IMG/VR virus record: IMGVR_UViG_3300015371_000028
Location: 1 to 64,000 of that record
Source of the DNA: a virus
Direction: 5' to 3' (one strand)
Length of the DNA: 64,000 bases
Positions within the stretch are counted from its first letter, which is position 1, and every line of letters starts with the position of its first letter. Both the position numbers and the translations under genes were made by a program. The notes beneath the pieces are model-generated. The model made no database searches and was not told the DNA's origin. It worked only from the letters and a program-made list of their open reading frames with translations. Below are positions 36,245 through 44,281 of the stretch, piece by piece.

Positions 36245-36598
36245 CTAACTCTCGACCGGATGGATCAGCGGCACGAACTGACTGTAGGCGGTAAAGATCG
36301 CGATTCGTTCCTCCTGCGTGAACGTTTTCGTTTCCAGTTCACAGAGCGGCATCCCGTTGACGTACATGATGTCGCTGAGCCGGTCGATCACGCGCGTGCG
36401 GAGATCGTGATCGGAGATCGCCTGCACGATCTTCATCCATTGCGACGGACGCGTGACGAGCGCGACGTTCGCTGCCGTCACCATCTCGTCCATGACCGCT
36501 GTCGATGGTGTCCCGTCCCAGATGCCCTGATGCAGTCGCACCAGCGCCTTCCTGAAGCTCTCTTCTAAGTCGTCTTGCCCCGGTGGTTTCTTGCTCAT
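36245..36598 (-). CDS. Hypothetical protein, 117 aa
   Basis: All-helical by composition. Lies 16 bp upstream of the 35110-36228 gene and overlaps the neighbour at 36595 by 4 bp, so these are one operon. Family not recognised. Confidence 0.55.
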   Translation of the reverse strand: MSKKPPGQDDLEESFRKALVRLHQGIWDGTPSTAVMDEMVTAANVALVTRPSQWMKIVQAISDHDLRTRVIDRLSDIMYVNGMPLCELETKTFTQEERIAIFTAYSQFVPLIHPVES

Positions 36599-37203
36599 AC
36601 GTGTGCCTGTTTCTTGTCGCTTTCAATCGTGCGCTTCAAGCCGAACGCGATAATGGACCGTGGTTCTTTCAATGCGAGGGAGAGCCACCATTTCCCCGAT
36701 GGTTGCCGCAACAACGCGCGTTCGGTCCGCAAGAGCAACGCTTCCATCCGCTCGGCGCGAACGGATGACATCGTGCCTGCTTGGACCGCGATCTGGTAGC
36801 TGATGATCTGCTGGCGTATCTCTTCGCGGAGCATCGGGACAATCCGCGTACGCACGCGTTCGCCGTCGAAGCGTTCGTCGCGCGTGCCGGTCAACGGGGG
36901 AAGTTGACCGGTGAGCGCTCGCTGGCGCTCCTTCTCTAGCGCTTTCTGACAATTCATGCACAGTTCACCGGCAATGCGGTTCCGGATACCGGAGCGGTCT
37001 GCGGGCGGGTGACGCTTCAGATTATGGCCGACGGTGTGGCCGCAGCAATGCAGTATCTCAGTGAGGTCAGACTTCGGCTTATCCGATGTTTTGGGTTTCG
37101 GTGGTTTGACGGCTTGTTGTTGCTCGTAGGTTCTATCACCGTGCAATCGTTTCTGCGCGCCTATTTTCTTATGGTCTTCGTAGGTTAGCTTGCGTTGTCT
37201 CAT
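36595..37203 (-). CDS. Cys/His-containing hypothetical protein, 202 aa
   Basis: Residues 50-85 contain H-C-C-G-H and C-M-N-C with His between, a possible zinc site. The N-terminal part is Lys/Gln-rich and basic, and the C-terminal half is helical. A DNA-binding role is possible but unproven. Overlaps both neighbours by 4 bp. Confidence 0.5.
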   Translation of the reverse strand: MRQRKLTYEDHKKIGAQKRLHGDRTYEQQQAVKPPKPKTSDKPKSDLTEILHCCGHTVGHNLKRHPPADRSGIRNRIAGELCMNCQKALEKERQRALTGQLPPLTGTRDERFDGERVRTRIVPMLREEIRQQIISYQIAVQAGTMSSVRAERMEALLLRTERALLRQPSGKWWLSLALKEPRSIIAFGLKRTIESDKKQAHV

Positions 37204-37400
37204 GCCTGATGAACTCCTTGGTCGTAGAGCGCTCGCTCGTCCTGACTTTCATGGAACGTAATGGCACAGGCTTTGTGGCCCATCGCGAGAATCATCTGCA
37301 TCTCATGGAGTGCATCCTCCTTGTCCTGTTGCGCGGTGACGTGCCACGCTCCAGTCTCTTTGTCTTTCCAGACGACGAGAAAATACGTGCCGTTCGTCAT
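37200..37400 (-). CDS. Small hypothetical protein, 66 aa
   Basis: Mixed alpha/beta with Trp-His and C-A-I-T-F-H near the end. In the middle of the leftward operon with 4-bp overlaps on both sides. Unrecognised. Confidence 0.55.
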   Translation of the reverse strand: MTNGTYFLVVWKDKETGAWHVTAQQDKEDALHEMQMILAMGHKACAITFHESQDERALYDQGVHQA

Positions 37401-37720
37401 GACTGGGCCTGCCTCTCGGCGCTATCGAGCATGTCATCCACCTGACTGGCGCTCATGATGCGGATAATGCGGTGCTCGGTGCCTTTGAGAAAATGAAGCC
37501 TGGTTAATCGGTCATAACCACACTCCTCTGAGAGGGCGGCGTATTTCTCGTCTGAGATGACGACCAGAACCTCTTCACCCGGCGGACCACCGAGCACGCC
37601 ACTCGCCTCTAGCCCAACCTTGAAGTCATCAAGCATTGGCGTTGTGCCGGGGGCGGGAAGATTGACCGACGTTTCGTAGGGGCCGTCTGCTTTCAGCCGG
37701 TTCTTTTTCTTCTTCGCCAT
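37397..37720 (-). CDS. Hypothetical protein, 107 aa
   Basis: The start at 37720 is preferred because the longer frame (to 37804) would overlap the upstream gene. Lys-rich N-terminus (A-K-K-K-K-N), then an alpha/beta domain ending in a helix. Function unknown. Confidence 0.55.
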   Translation of the reverse strand: MAKKKKNRLKADGPYETSVNLPAPGTTPMLDDFKVGLEASGVLGGPPGEEVLVVISDEKYAALSEECGYDRLTRLHFLKGTEHRIIRIMSASQVDDMLDSAERQAQS

Positions 37721-37751
37721 CGCCCACTCACTTTCTGCGGTAATATTGGCA

Positions 37752-38210
37752 TTACACCGCTGAAATGTCCCACTCACCGGGAAACTGCCAAAGATGCCAA
37801 ACATACTGTGCGACGTTGACGTATTTTTCGTGTTTGGGATGCACCTGAATCACATCGACATCGGGCGGGAAGAACGCATCGCGCAACGCGTTCATTTCAC
37901 TCCAGGTCGGCTCCCGGTCGGGAAACTTAATCGAGATGTGAAAGATGTTGAGACCGCTCGCGCGTTCGCGGGTTTCTCCGGCGAAGACGCGAATGCCACA
38001 ACCTTCATAGACCGCGAGGCCGAGTCCTTGCTTGACGATGGGAATCTGTTCAATGCCCCAGCCGATGCGCGGGTGATAGACAACCTTCTGCTTGCGTGCC
38101 TCATCGACACTGATGTCGTAGTCAGCGCGTCTCAATTCGCCGTTGAAGGGTGGCCCGAGGGGAACGTTCCCCTCGGGCACCTTGATCCGTTTGATCTTGG
38201 CGATTCTCAC
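37752..38210 (-). CDS. DUF7694-type protein
   Basis: GTG start at 38210 overlaps the previous stop. Residues 93-150 have I-F-H-I-S-I-K-F-P-D-R-E-P-T-W and, later, V-D-V-I-Q-V-H-P-K-H-E and Y-V-N-V-A-Q-Y-V-W-H-L-W, the conserved strand-helix pattern of the DUF7694 domain common in actinobacteriophage-type genomes. Its role is unknown. Confidence 0.65.
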   Translation of the reverse strand: MRIAKIKRIKVPEGNVPLGPPFNGELRRADYDISVDEARKQKVVYHPRIGWGIEQIPIVKQGLGLAVYEGCGIRVFAGETRERASGLNIFHISIKFPDREPTWSEMNALRDAFFPPDVDVIQVHPKHEKYVNVAQYVWHLWQFPGEWDISAV

Positions 38211-38959
38211 GCCCTGACCTCTAGCAGATCGTCGTAGAGCGTGACCACGCTCGGCCACACATCGTCGGTGGGGAACGTGTGTCCATCCACGAGGCCGATC
38301 AGATTATTGAATTCGTGGCTGACCGAAAATCGCGGCGTGATGAGGCGATCTGGCCCCACCGTTTGTCGCATCATGACTTCGAGAAAATCGAGTTCGCCGC
38401 TGATTTCATGGCTTCGCTGCGGGAATGAGGCGATATTCGTGAACCGTTCGCTCTCGCTCAGGCGGTCCAGTTCCCGGCGCAACTGCACTTGCTTGCGCCG
38501 GGCTTCGTTCATTGCATCATCGTCGTGCTGATGTACGAAATTCGTGTTGTACCAGTCCATCATCGCCGGACCGATCAACTTGTCTTCCAACGCGATGTGC
38601 AACGCCTTGCCGGTAAACTCGTTCCGCAATCGCTCGTAGAGGATCACAACGCGCTTCCGCTTGATGTCGATTGGCTCATCCGCCGTTCCCACCATCTTCG
38701 GGACCAACGGGATCATCTCCTGTCGGACCAACTCCGGCGCGTTGTCATTGATGTAAATCCCGAAGCCCATCAGACTGTCATCGACACAGCGGGGCGAATC
38801 GCCCCACGGCAGATCGCACACCCAACTGACTGCTTCCATGACGCACATCTTGTAGTCGCGATTCCCACGACTCGGCGGGTTGTGAGCGCCCTGGTCGAGT
38901 TCGGTTACGCGTGCGAGTCGATAAGGGCTGATTCCTTGCTCGTTCAGTATCAGCGGCAT
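38207..38959 (-). CDS. Hypothetical protein, 250 aa
   Basis: Residues 35-70 have C-V-M-E-A-V-S-W-V and W-G-D-S-P-R-C-V-D, a sequence type shared by many phage proteins of unknown function. The rest is helical with several Asp/Arg. Overlaps the next gene by 4 bp. No function known. Confidence 0.6.
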   Translation of the reverse strand: MPLILNEQGISPYRLARVTELDQGAHNPPSRGNRDYKMCVMEAVSWVCDLPWGDSPRCVDDSLMGFGIYINDNAPELVRQEMIPLVPKMVGTADEPIDIKRKRVVILYERLRNEFTGKALHIALEDKLIGPAMMDWYNTNFVHQHDDDAMNEARRKQVQLRRELDRLSESERFTNIASFPQRSHEISGELDFLEVMMRQTVGPDRLITPRFSVSHEFNNLIGLVDGHTFPTDDVWPSVVTLYDDLLEVRA

Positions 38960-39053
38960 AATGTTCCCCGTTTCTTGCTAATGTTGACTGCCGAGAATCC
39001 CTGCGATGTGCCTCCCGTTCGGTGCATCACCCCCTTTCCCGTGATCGCCACAC

Positions 39054-39803
39054 TCAAATGTGGGCGTCAATCAAAACTGCATAACAGTTGGTATGACCGG
39101 AAACAACCTCATAACGTTCGGCGTCCCAATCCTGTGGCTCCTTCTTATTTATGGACATTGCCCAATAACCCATTTGGCCCTTCTCGTGCCACTCACCGTC
39201 CTCGGTCACAATCGCCCAGACGCTCCAATCTGCGGGCAACTCCGTGACCTTGACGATGTATTGGTCGGCACCGTCCCAGCCTTCCCAGCGACCATTGATC
39301 GTCCACCAATCCCAGCGGCTCTTCGGGTTGTACCGACTCGTGTATCTGCCCTTCCCGAAGCAGGACTGACAGGTGGGATCGGGCGCGTCTTTGAGCGGAT
39401 GCGTCTCAAAGTAGGCGCGTTCCGTCGCTTCCCACGGTTTCAGCATCTCGTTCCACAGGGCTTGAAGTTTCTGGTTGTACGCGTCGAGTTCATCGAAGAA
39501 GGCATCTTTTTGTTCATCGCTGGCGAATTCGGTCGGTTGTTCGGGATAGGTCCAGCCGCGTTCTTCCACGACCTTCCGATGAGCGATGCGCAGGTCATCA
39601 ATGGTGCCGTTGATCTGGGATGCGTACGTGTGCGCTGCCTCTTTCGCTGCGCGTCCGATGCAATAACAGATGCGGTCGTATTCCGGCACTTCCTTGTTCT
39701 CGTCGTATTCCGCGAGCCGTTCGTTAATCGCCATTTCGACAGCATCACTGTCGTTAATATCAGTGTCGCCGGGAATCAGCACCATCAAACCAAAATGCGT
39801 CAC
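39054..39803 (-). CDS. Hypothetical protein with Cys pair and W-D-W-W motif
   Basis: Residues 145-170 carry C-Q-S-C-F-G-K-G-R-Y (zinc-knuckle-like) followed by S-R-W-D-W-W and G-R-W-E-G-W-D-G. The N-terminal half is acidic and helical. The W-rich segment is shared with other phage proteins of unknown function. Overlaps the next gene by 4 bp. A 94-bp gap (38960-39053) downstream holds no gene I can support. Confidence 0.6.
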   Translation of the reverse strand: MTHFGLMVLIPGDTDINDSDAVEMAINERLAEYDENKEVPEYDRICYCIGRAAKEAAHTYASQINGTIDDLRIAHRKVVEERGWTYPEQPTEFASDEQKDAFFDELDAYNQKLQALWNEMLKPWEATERAYFETHPLKDAPDPTCQSCFGKGRYTSRYNPKSRWDWWTINGRWEGWDGADQYIVKVTELPADWSVWAIVTEDGEWHEKGQMGYWAMSINKKEPQDWDAERYEVVSGHTNCYAVLIDAHI

Positions 39804-40183
39804 GACGTGCCCCCTTTCGTTGTCAGGTAGCGGATTGCCGCTCCCACCAATTCGACCGCCTGCTTGTGCCCTTCGCGGGCGTCAGCGGCAGTTACATACC
39901 GCTGTTGGTATTCAAACAACGGATGATCCTCGGGCACGCCGAAGATCATCGTTTCAAAGAGCATTGGTGGCCCTTCCCAGGCATGATCGAGCGCGAGAAA
40001 CACGGTCGAGACCCAAATGTGCTCATCGGTTGCGGTCTCCACCCACGCGTCCGGCACCAGCATGGTCGTCAGATCGACCCGTGCTTGGTCGCGATCTTCA
40101 AACGAGCCGAATTGGAAGTTCGCAACCGGGTAGACGGCATCAGTTTGTCGATCCCATGCGTAATACGTTGGTCGGTGATCCAT
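39800..40183 (-). CDS. Hypothetical phage protein, 127 aa
   Basis: Residues 55-90 have S-T-V-F-L-A-L-D-H and P-P-M-L-F-E-T-M-I-F-G, typical of a small phage family without known function. First gene served by the internal promoter at 40223-40251. Confidence 0.65.
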   Translation of the reverse strand: MDHRPTYYAWDRQTDAVYPVANFQFGSFEDRDQARVDLTTMLVPDAWVETATDEHIWVSTVFLALDHAWEGPPMLFETMIFGVPEDHPLFEYQQRYVTAADAREGHKQAVELVGAAIRYLTTKGGTS

Positions 40184-40222
40184 GTGCCGTCTCCCCGGTC
40201 ACGTGCTCTCCCACCAGTTTAT

Positions 40223-40251
40223 AGTCTAACATACGTGTGAGCTTATGTCAA
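40223..40251 (-). promoter_or_regulatory. Internal leftward promoter
   Basis: On the - strand: TTGACA (40251-40246), 17-bp spacer, TAGACT (40228-40223). Sits at the end of the 40243-41028 gene and would give extra expression of the downstream leftward genes from 40183 to 35110. Confidence 0.6.
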
Positions 40252-41028
40252 GTCAGGTGAGGTGAGGGGCGCAAAGGTCTGACCCAGGCCGACATACGCA
40301 TCGACCAGGGCGTGATCGAATGCTCGCTTGGTGAGCGGCATCCGGCCTTCTCCGAGCTTGATGATGTTGTCGGTCGGCGCGGCAACGAGGAAGGTGAAGA
40401 AGTCGTCATCGAGCCAGGATGGAACCCAGGCACCGGAACGGCAGACGAAGATCGCATCGAAGACCGGAAGATTGCGAAAGGTGGCACGACCGGTCAGCTT
40501 GCGGTCATAGGTGAAGAGCAGATTATCCAGCGCCTCCTGACTGAGCGCGATCCTATCCAGGTCGGCATGTCTGCGATGCCAACTTGGATAGCGGATATGG
40601 ACGGTTGGCTGAACATAGACCGCGTACCAGAGGAGCCAGGAGCCGCATTCGATGATGCCGTTTCGCACGTTGTCGAGCGCATCGTCGTAGTAGCCGAGGT
40701 CATGGTGCGCGTCGAAACTCCAGATCACCGGTTCGTCGGTGTCCCACACCATCGGCTCGTAGATACGAGAATCGACCGCAAACGCGTGCGATTCCGCGAC
40801 ATAGAGCGGCGCATCGGGCACGCACTTGATTCCCTCCCAAAACCAGGTCTCATGGCCGGTCGTGCGCGGCAGTTTCACTCCCGCGTTGTGAAATGCCGCT
40901 GCCCGAATTTCCCAGAGATCATTGATGAAGAGCGGCGCTTCACGATGGCCCCAATCATAGAGAAAGCCTTTTTCGTAGCCATCCCGATCCGCAAAGAAAA
41001 AATCCCAATCGACGCTCAAAAGGTTCAC
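40243..41028 (-). CDS. UPF0489/arginase-like protein
   Basis: 261 aa. Begins L-L-S-V-D-W-D-F-F-F; near residue 104 has S-F-D-A-H-H-D-L-G, resembling the Asp-His metal cluster of ureohydrolases and the UPF0489 group. Several later Asp could complete a binuclear site. Similar phage proteins are sometimes annotated as arginase. The substrate cannot be told from sequence. Confidence 0.5.
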   Translation of the reverse strand: MNLLSVDWDFFFADRDGYEKGFLYDWGHREAPLFINDLWEIRAAAFHNAGVKLPRTTGHETWFWEGIKCVPDAPLYVAESHAFAVDSRIYEPMVWDTDEPVIWSFDAHHDLGYYDDALDNVRNGIIECGSWLLWYAVYVQPTVHIRYPSWHRRHADLDRIALSQEALDNLLFTYDRKLTGRATFRNLPVFDAIFVCRSGAWVPSWLDDDFFTFLVAAPTDNIIKLGEGRMPLTKRAFDHALVDAYVGLGQTFAPLTSPDLT

Positions 41029-41219
41029 CGCCGCCTCCTATTTTTGCGGGTGATGGGGATGCTCGGCTTCTCGTCATCCTGCGCAGCGACGGCGAGCATG
41101 GCGGCCCGTAACGCGTCGAGCACGCGGAAGAAGCGATCCCAGTCTGCTGCCGTCATATCGGTCGTCGTGGAAATCGTGACCGTGTGCACAGGAGTCACAG
41201 GTATCCGGATGTGCCTCAT
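41025..41219 (-). CDS. Small hypothetical protein, 64 aa
   Basis: Beta segment rich in Thr/Ile at the N-terminus, then a helix, with a basic C-terminal tail R-K-N-R-R-R-R. Overlaps both neighbours by 4 bp. Unrecognised. Confidence 0.55.
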   Translation of the reverse strand: MRHIRIPVTPVHTVTISTTTDMTAADWDRFFRVLDALRAAMLAVAAQDDEKPSIPITRKNRRRR

Positions 41220-41593
41220 TGCTGATCTTTGCGCAGATTCCGACGCATATCAGCGGCGCGTTTTGCGTCGATCATCGCTTTCGCTTGCGGTGCCTCGCCG
41301 TCAAGCATCATCACCCCCGGTTCGGCCTCACTCGCGTCATAGAACGACACCAGGACATACGCGACCTGGCGTTCATCGAGTCCAGTTGTGTCGATGCAGA
41401 CGAGTTTGAGGCCGTCTCCGACCGAGAGTCTTCCCAGGTGTCCTTCGAGCCACGGGTGTTCGGTCAGGTTGAAATGCCGTTCCACGAGTGCCCACCGGCC
41501 CGGTGTGCAACAGTGCATTGATCCTTCCTCGTGCTCGACTTTGGCTTGTTCTGCCGTGATGTCGGTGATGTGATCGTCATGCTGATCTGTCAT
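41216..41593 (-). CDS. Hypothetical protein, 125 aa
   Basis: ATG at 41593 with GAGG 8 bases upstream; a GTG two codons earlier is an alternative. Acidic, His-rich start, two neighbouring Cys (H-C-C), then an alpha/beta domain. It is separated from the next upstream gene by a 450-bp non-coding block holding the pentamer array. Confidence 0.55.
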   Translation of the reverse strand: MTDQHDDHITDITAEQAKVEHEEGSMHCCTPGRWALVERHFNLTEHPWLEGHLGRLSVGDGLKLVCIDTTGLDERQVAYVLVSFYDASEAEPGVMMLDGEAPQAKAMIDAKRAADMRRNLRKDQQ

Positions 41594-41620
41594 TGTCACT
41601 ACCTCGTCGAAGCAGGTTGC

Positions 41621-41945
41621 CCTGCCTTACCGCGCCAAGCCCTACCGGGCCATGCCATGCCTGGCCTCGCCTCGTCTCACCATGCCGAGCCATGCCATAC
41701 CGAACCTAACCTAGCCATGCCCGACCGGGCCTTGCCTCACCGGACCTTGCCTCACCGGACCTTGCCAAGCCATACCTAGCCCTGCCTCACCCGACCTCAC
41801 CAAACCGGGCCTCAGCGAACCGTGCCATACCCGATCACGCCTCACCGCACCGGTCCACACCGCTCCATGCCGTGCACGACCTAGCCATACCTTGTCGGAC
41901 CCTGCCTTGCCATACCGCGCCACGCCAAGTCCGACCCTGCCTCGG
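41621..41945 (-). repeat. GGYNN pentamer array (block A)
   Basis: About 64 consecutive pentamers read C-N-N-R-C / NNRCC on the + strand, i.e. GGYNN on the - strand, the sense strand of the flanking genes. CC falls at positions 0 and 1 modulo 5 throughout with no indel; only a few units deviate in one base. The two N positions vary freely. The block fills the gap between the genes at 41593 and 42050. Open reading frames through it are a by-product of the rarity of stops. Function unknown. Confidence 0.8.
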
Positions 41946-41980
41946 TTGGCTCCCGGCTGCGCTATCACCTGCAACCGGAA

Positions 41981-42045
41981 CCACGCCATGCCTTACCGTA
42001 CCGGACCCTGCCTGACCGAGCCTTGCCCGACCCCGCCACGCCTTG
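41981..42045 (-). repeat. GGYNN pentamer array (block B)
   Basis: 13 further NNRCC units (GGYNN on the - strand) restart after 35 bp of non-repeat DNA (41946-41980). The register is shifted by one base relative to block A. The array stops against the TAA of the gene at 42050-42691. Confidence 0.75.
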
Positions 42046-42049
42046 ATTT

Positions 42050-42691
42050 TTAAGGCTCTACTGCTATGGTGATTGCGGTTACTGAGAACCGACCGAATGT
42101 TGGCCTAAAATCGCACAACCCAACGAGCCGACCGGCTTGGTTAATGAGATGGGTCATCACGGGCAACGGTAGATATTCCGGTGTCGTGATCAACAACTCG
42201 AACGTCAACTGCCAACCCTCACGCATTGCGGGGCGAACGCGGGTGATACCGTTTCGCTGAACGGTCACACGACGACTATCCTCATAATCCCAACTCGCCG
42301 TCTTCGGTTGGAATTGAGCCACCACATCAAGCGCGATCACCCCGGCTTTTGCGAGGTCAAACGCGCTCTTGCGCGGCGATCTTGGGTCTTGCATGAACTT
42401 CGCGCTTTGCTGAATCGACGCTGCGAAGTTTTGCCCAGGAACACCGAGATAACCATCGGCATCCCGGTAGACATAACTTTCCAAGTCATCGGATTTCTTC
42501 GCCTTCGACCCTTTGGCTGCTGCTGCTTTCCCGGCCACTGATGCGACGTTCCAGGCGTGAAACAGCAACGGACTCACCCCGATGATACTGGCGGTGAGTC
42601 GGTACGGTTGTCCTTGAACAATGCTATCTGAGCCACCGTTCGTGACTTGTTGCTCATCAACTGCGAGTTTCTGATCTGCTGCTACAGGCAT
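42050..42691 (-). CDS. Hypothetical protein flanked by pentamer arrays
   Basis: 213 aa, AAAGGAA before the ATG. A Lys/Ala-rich linker (50-65) is followed by a compact domain: V-P-G-Q-N-F-A-A-S-I (~85), P-R-S-P-R-K-S-A-F-D (~105), and near the C-terminus G-L-C-D-F-R-P-T-F-G-R-F. The last segment recurs in phage proteins of unknown role. Both ends of the gene abut GGYNN arrays, so the gene could be linked to them functionally or as a transferred unit. Confidence 0.6.
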   Translation of the reverse strand: MPVAADQKLAVDEQQVTNGGSDSIVQGQPYRLTASIIGVSPLLFHAWNVASVAGKAAAAKGSKAKKSDDLESYVYRDADGYLGVPGQNFAASIQQSAKFMQDPRSPRKSAFDLAKAGVIALDVVAQFQPKTASWDYEDSRRVTVQRNGITRVRPAMREGWQLTFELLITTPEYLPLPVMTHLINQAGRLVGLCDFRPTFGRFSVTAITIAVEP

Positions 42692-42725
42692 TCCCCGTTC
42701 CTTTCATAACCTCGCCACAAAAAAA

Positions 42726-42905
42726 CCACGCCATGCCCTGTCTTACCGTGCCGGACCGCGCCGGACCGAACCGCGCCAGACCGTGCCATGCCTCGCCTCG
42801 CCTTGCCGGGCTTGACCTTGGCTCACCGGGCCTCGCCTCACCAGACCATGCCTCGCCTGACCTAGCCTGGGCATACCAAGCCTCGCCCTGTTATGTCATG
42901 CCTTT
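42726..42905 (-). repeat. GGYNN pentamer array (block C)
   Basis: 36 pentamers (NNRCC on +, GGYNN on -), again without an indel. It lies in the 5' untranslated region of the 42050-42691 gene and runs slightly into the 3' end of 42896-43156. Leftward transcripts from 43772-43800 carry it as GGYNN RNA. Confidence 0.8.
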
Positions 42906-43156
42906 CCACCTCCTCGCTTAATCGCGTCGGCAATTCGTGATAAGAAGCGATCTGGATATTTATCTGGTGCCCCTAAGAGGTCGTGATAATGAATTAGCTC
43001 AGAAATAAAGTCCTCACGGTCATCGGGATCGAGCCGTGCCCAATAGCCGATCAGAATCTCGCGCAACTCGTGGTTCGTCATATTGCGCAATCGGCAACGT
43101 ACGAGATTGTTAGAACGTGTGTAACTTAACTCAACCGCAACTTCTGGCTTGTCCAT
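42896..43156 (-). CDS. Small hypothetical protein, 86 aa
   Basis: Mostly helical with His/Asp. Base composition is lower in GC than its neighbours. Its stop lies in the edge of array block C. Not recognised. Confidence 0.55.
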   Translation of the reverse strand: MDKPEVAVELSYTRSNNLVRCRLRNMTNHELREILIGYWARLDPDDREDFISELIHYHDLLGAPDKYPDRFLSRIADAIKRGGGKA

Positions 43157-43162
43157 TGCCCC

Positions 43163-43573
43163 TTACCACTCCAATTGGAATTCCCGGTGCTGGATCGCGG
43201 CTCCCGCAATCACCAGGGAGAAGAATTCCCGGACACCGATGGTGATGGTGCCGTCGAGGTCATCGCCTTTGACTTCCCCGTTTAAGGTCAGGTTATTGCC
43301 CTCAACATCAACGTCTGCGGCCCAATTGCTGCCCGCGACGAAGATGTGATCGTTCTCGATGTTCAGCATCACGGTGAACGCACCAACGCGCCAGGAAATG
43401 TGATGCGGTTCAATCACGCGGGCGTTCATCTCCGCGTCCGTGGTTCCGTACACGATCTGGGCTGCTTTCAGTAACCGTGCTGCTGCATCAGCGGCGTGCG
43501 TTAGTCCCGGTGTCAGTTGACTCGACACAATGTTGGTCCCCCAAGGACGAGCTACCGGTGGCGTCATGGTCAT
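43163..43573 (-). CDS. Hypothetical protein, 136 aa, first gene of leftward operon
   Basis: The start at 43573 is chosen because the frame from 43684 runs through the folded leader RNA. No clear ribosome-binding site precedes it. The sequence looks beta-rich (residues 45-110) with D-V-D-V-E-G and D-D-L-D-G-T turns. First product of the leftward operon, so perhaps an early regulatory or structural-modifying protein; unknown. Confidence 0.5.
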   Translation of the reverse strand: MTMTPPVARPWGTNIVSSQLTPGLTHAADAAARLLKAAQIVYGTTDAEMNARVIEPHHISWRVGAFTVMLNIENDHIFVAGSNWAADVDVEGNNLTLNGEVKGDDLDGTITIGVREFFSLVIAGAAIQHREFQLEW

Positions 43574-43615
43574 GGAGAGCAGATTTCCACAAGCCAGTAT
43601 GCCCCCTGAACGAAG

Positions 43616-43765
43616 GAATCGAGCGGCGCTGTATCGGTTTCCTGACAGCGCACACTCGATTCGGAGCGCCGAGCACGGGACCAACGTGCGTCTCCCGGCT
43701 GGAGGACCGGGCGTCTAGGGTACTGGACCGTCGGCGCATGAGACCGGGGTTTGACCCCCGACCTT
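43616..43765 (-). promoter_or_regulatory. Structured leader RNA of leftward operon
   Basis: The mRNA from the promoter at 43772-43800 would begin near 43765. It can form a CGGGG hairpin (43745-43760), then a closed multi-branch unit (TCGGCGC at 43731-43737 with GCGCCGA at 43666-43672 enclosing two 5-bp hairpins), then a long hairpin with 8- and 7-bp stems (43616-43662). No gene fills this 190-nt leader. It could be a control element for the leftward operon. Confidence 0.6.
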
Positions 43766-43771
43766 GACCCC

Positions 43772-43800
43772 ATTGTACGTACGCCCACGATCAGTGTCAA
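43772..43800 (-). promoter_or_regulatory. Main leftward promoter
   Basis: On the - strand: TTGACA (43800-43795), 17-bp spacer, TACAAT (43777-43772). Its -35 faces the -35 of the rightward promoter 48 bp away, forming a divergent switch. Confidence 0.7.
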
Positions 43801-43848
43801 GCACTAAATTTGAGCGCCAGCATGTACTAAAAGCACGGATGCACTGAC

Positions 43849-43877
43849 TTGACATACGCGTCTCCGCGTGATACCAT
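43849..43877 (+). promoter_or_regulatory. Main rightward promoter
   Basis: TTGACA (43849-43854), 17-bp spacer, TACCAT (43872-43877) with an extended TG. The spacer contains ACGCG-TCTC-CGCGT, a small inverted repeat. It starts the rightward operon from 44018. Confidence 0.7.
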
Positions 43878-43894
43878 TGCACCAGGTGGTGCAA
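43877..43894 (+). promoter_or_regulatory. Palindromic operator at transcription start
   Basis: TTGCACCA-GG-TGGTGCAA is a perfect inverted repeat covering the expected start point of the rightward promoter. A dimeric repressor bound here would block this promoter. No candidate repressor is encoded beside it. Confidence 0.6.
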
Positions 43895-43911
43895 GGTTGA
43901 ACCAGAGAAAA

Positions 43912-43942
43912 GGCCGGTGGGGGCGAAGCCACCGGTCCTTTC
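43912..43942 (+). terminator. Attenuator-like hairpin in rightward leader
   Basis: 9-bp GC stem (GGCCGGTGG 43912-43920 with CCACCGGTC near 43929-43937) and an 8-base loop, followed by TTT. It lies before the first gene, so it may attenuate transcription. Confidence 0.5.
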
Positions 43943-44017
43943 CAACGGGGAATTACCGAACGTCCCACCGAGGCACATGGAGCAGGACACGCTGAGTCTA
44001 GCAACGGGAGCGACGCC

Positions 44018-44281
44018 ATGCAACATCCTGAACCCGCACGCGACGGCAAGATGATTCAATTCACTTCGTATCCCCGTGATGAGTTTCCGCCGCCGCGACC
44101 ACGCTGTCGCGTCTGTCATCGCCGGTTGCGGTCGCAGCCGTGGAGCACGCTGATGATCGGCCCGATCTGCGCGCGCAAGCAACCGGCGTTACTGGCGATG
44201 ATCCGCAACGAATTCGCGCAGGCAGACAAAGCACCAGAGTTTGCGAAGCTGTTGGAGAATACCGGGTTAGCGGTGTCATGA
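44018..44281 (+). CDS. DUF6011-like zinc-finger protein, 87 aa
   Basis: GGGAG precedes the ATG. Residues 31-55 carry C-R-V-C-H-R-x-L and then G-P-I-C-A-R-K, the DUF6011-type zinc finger found in many phage proteins, with the Cys pairs separated by about 17 residues. The C-terminal half is helical. Likely nucleic-acid binding; first gene of the rightward operon. Confidence 0.65.
   Translation: MQHPEPARDGKMIQFTSYPRDEFPPPRPRCRVCHRRLRSQPWSTLMIGPICARKQPALLAMIRNEFAQADKAPEFAKLLENTGLAVS

Noticed and set aside
40312-41409. Long + strand frame opposite the arginase-like gene
   Set aside because: Antisense shadow; the - strand operon has ribosome sites, overlaps and family motifs.
41946-41980. Non-repeat insert between array blocks resembling a tRNA D-arm
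   Set aside because: Only a short similarity on the - strand; no acceptor or T-arm fits around it.
41531-41989. Open frames running through the pentamer array on both strands
   Set aside because: The 5-nt pattern seldom makes stop codons, so frames stay open by chance. They give low-complexity Pro/Arg/His/Gly sequence without start sites.
41621-42905. CRISPR array
   Set aside because: No constant repeats of 23 bp or more with equal spacers, and no cas genes. The only constant element is three of each five bases.
43666-43737. tRNA-like cloverleaf on the - strand in the leader
   Set aside because: The closing stem is 7 bp and inner hairpins exist, but there is no D-loop GG, no T-loop consensus and an 8-base middle loop. 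Kept as a structured leader, not a tRNA.
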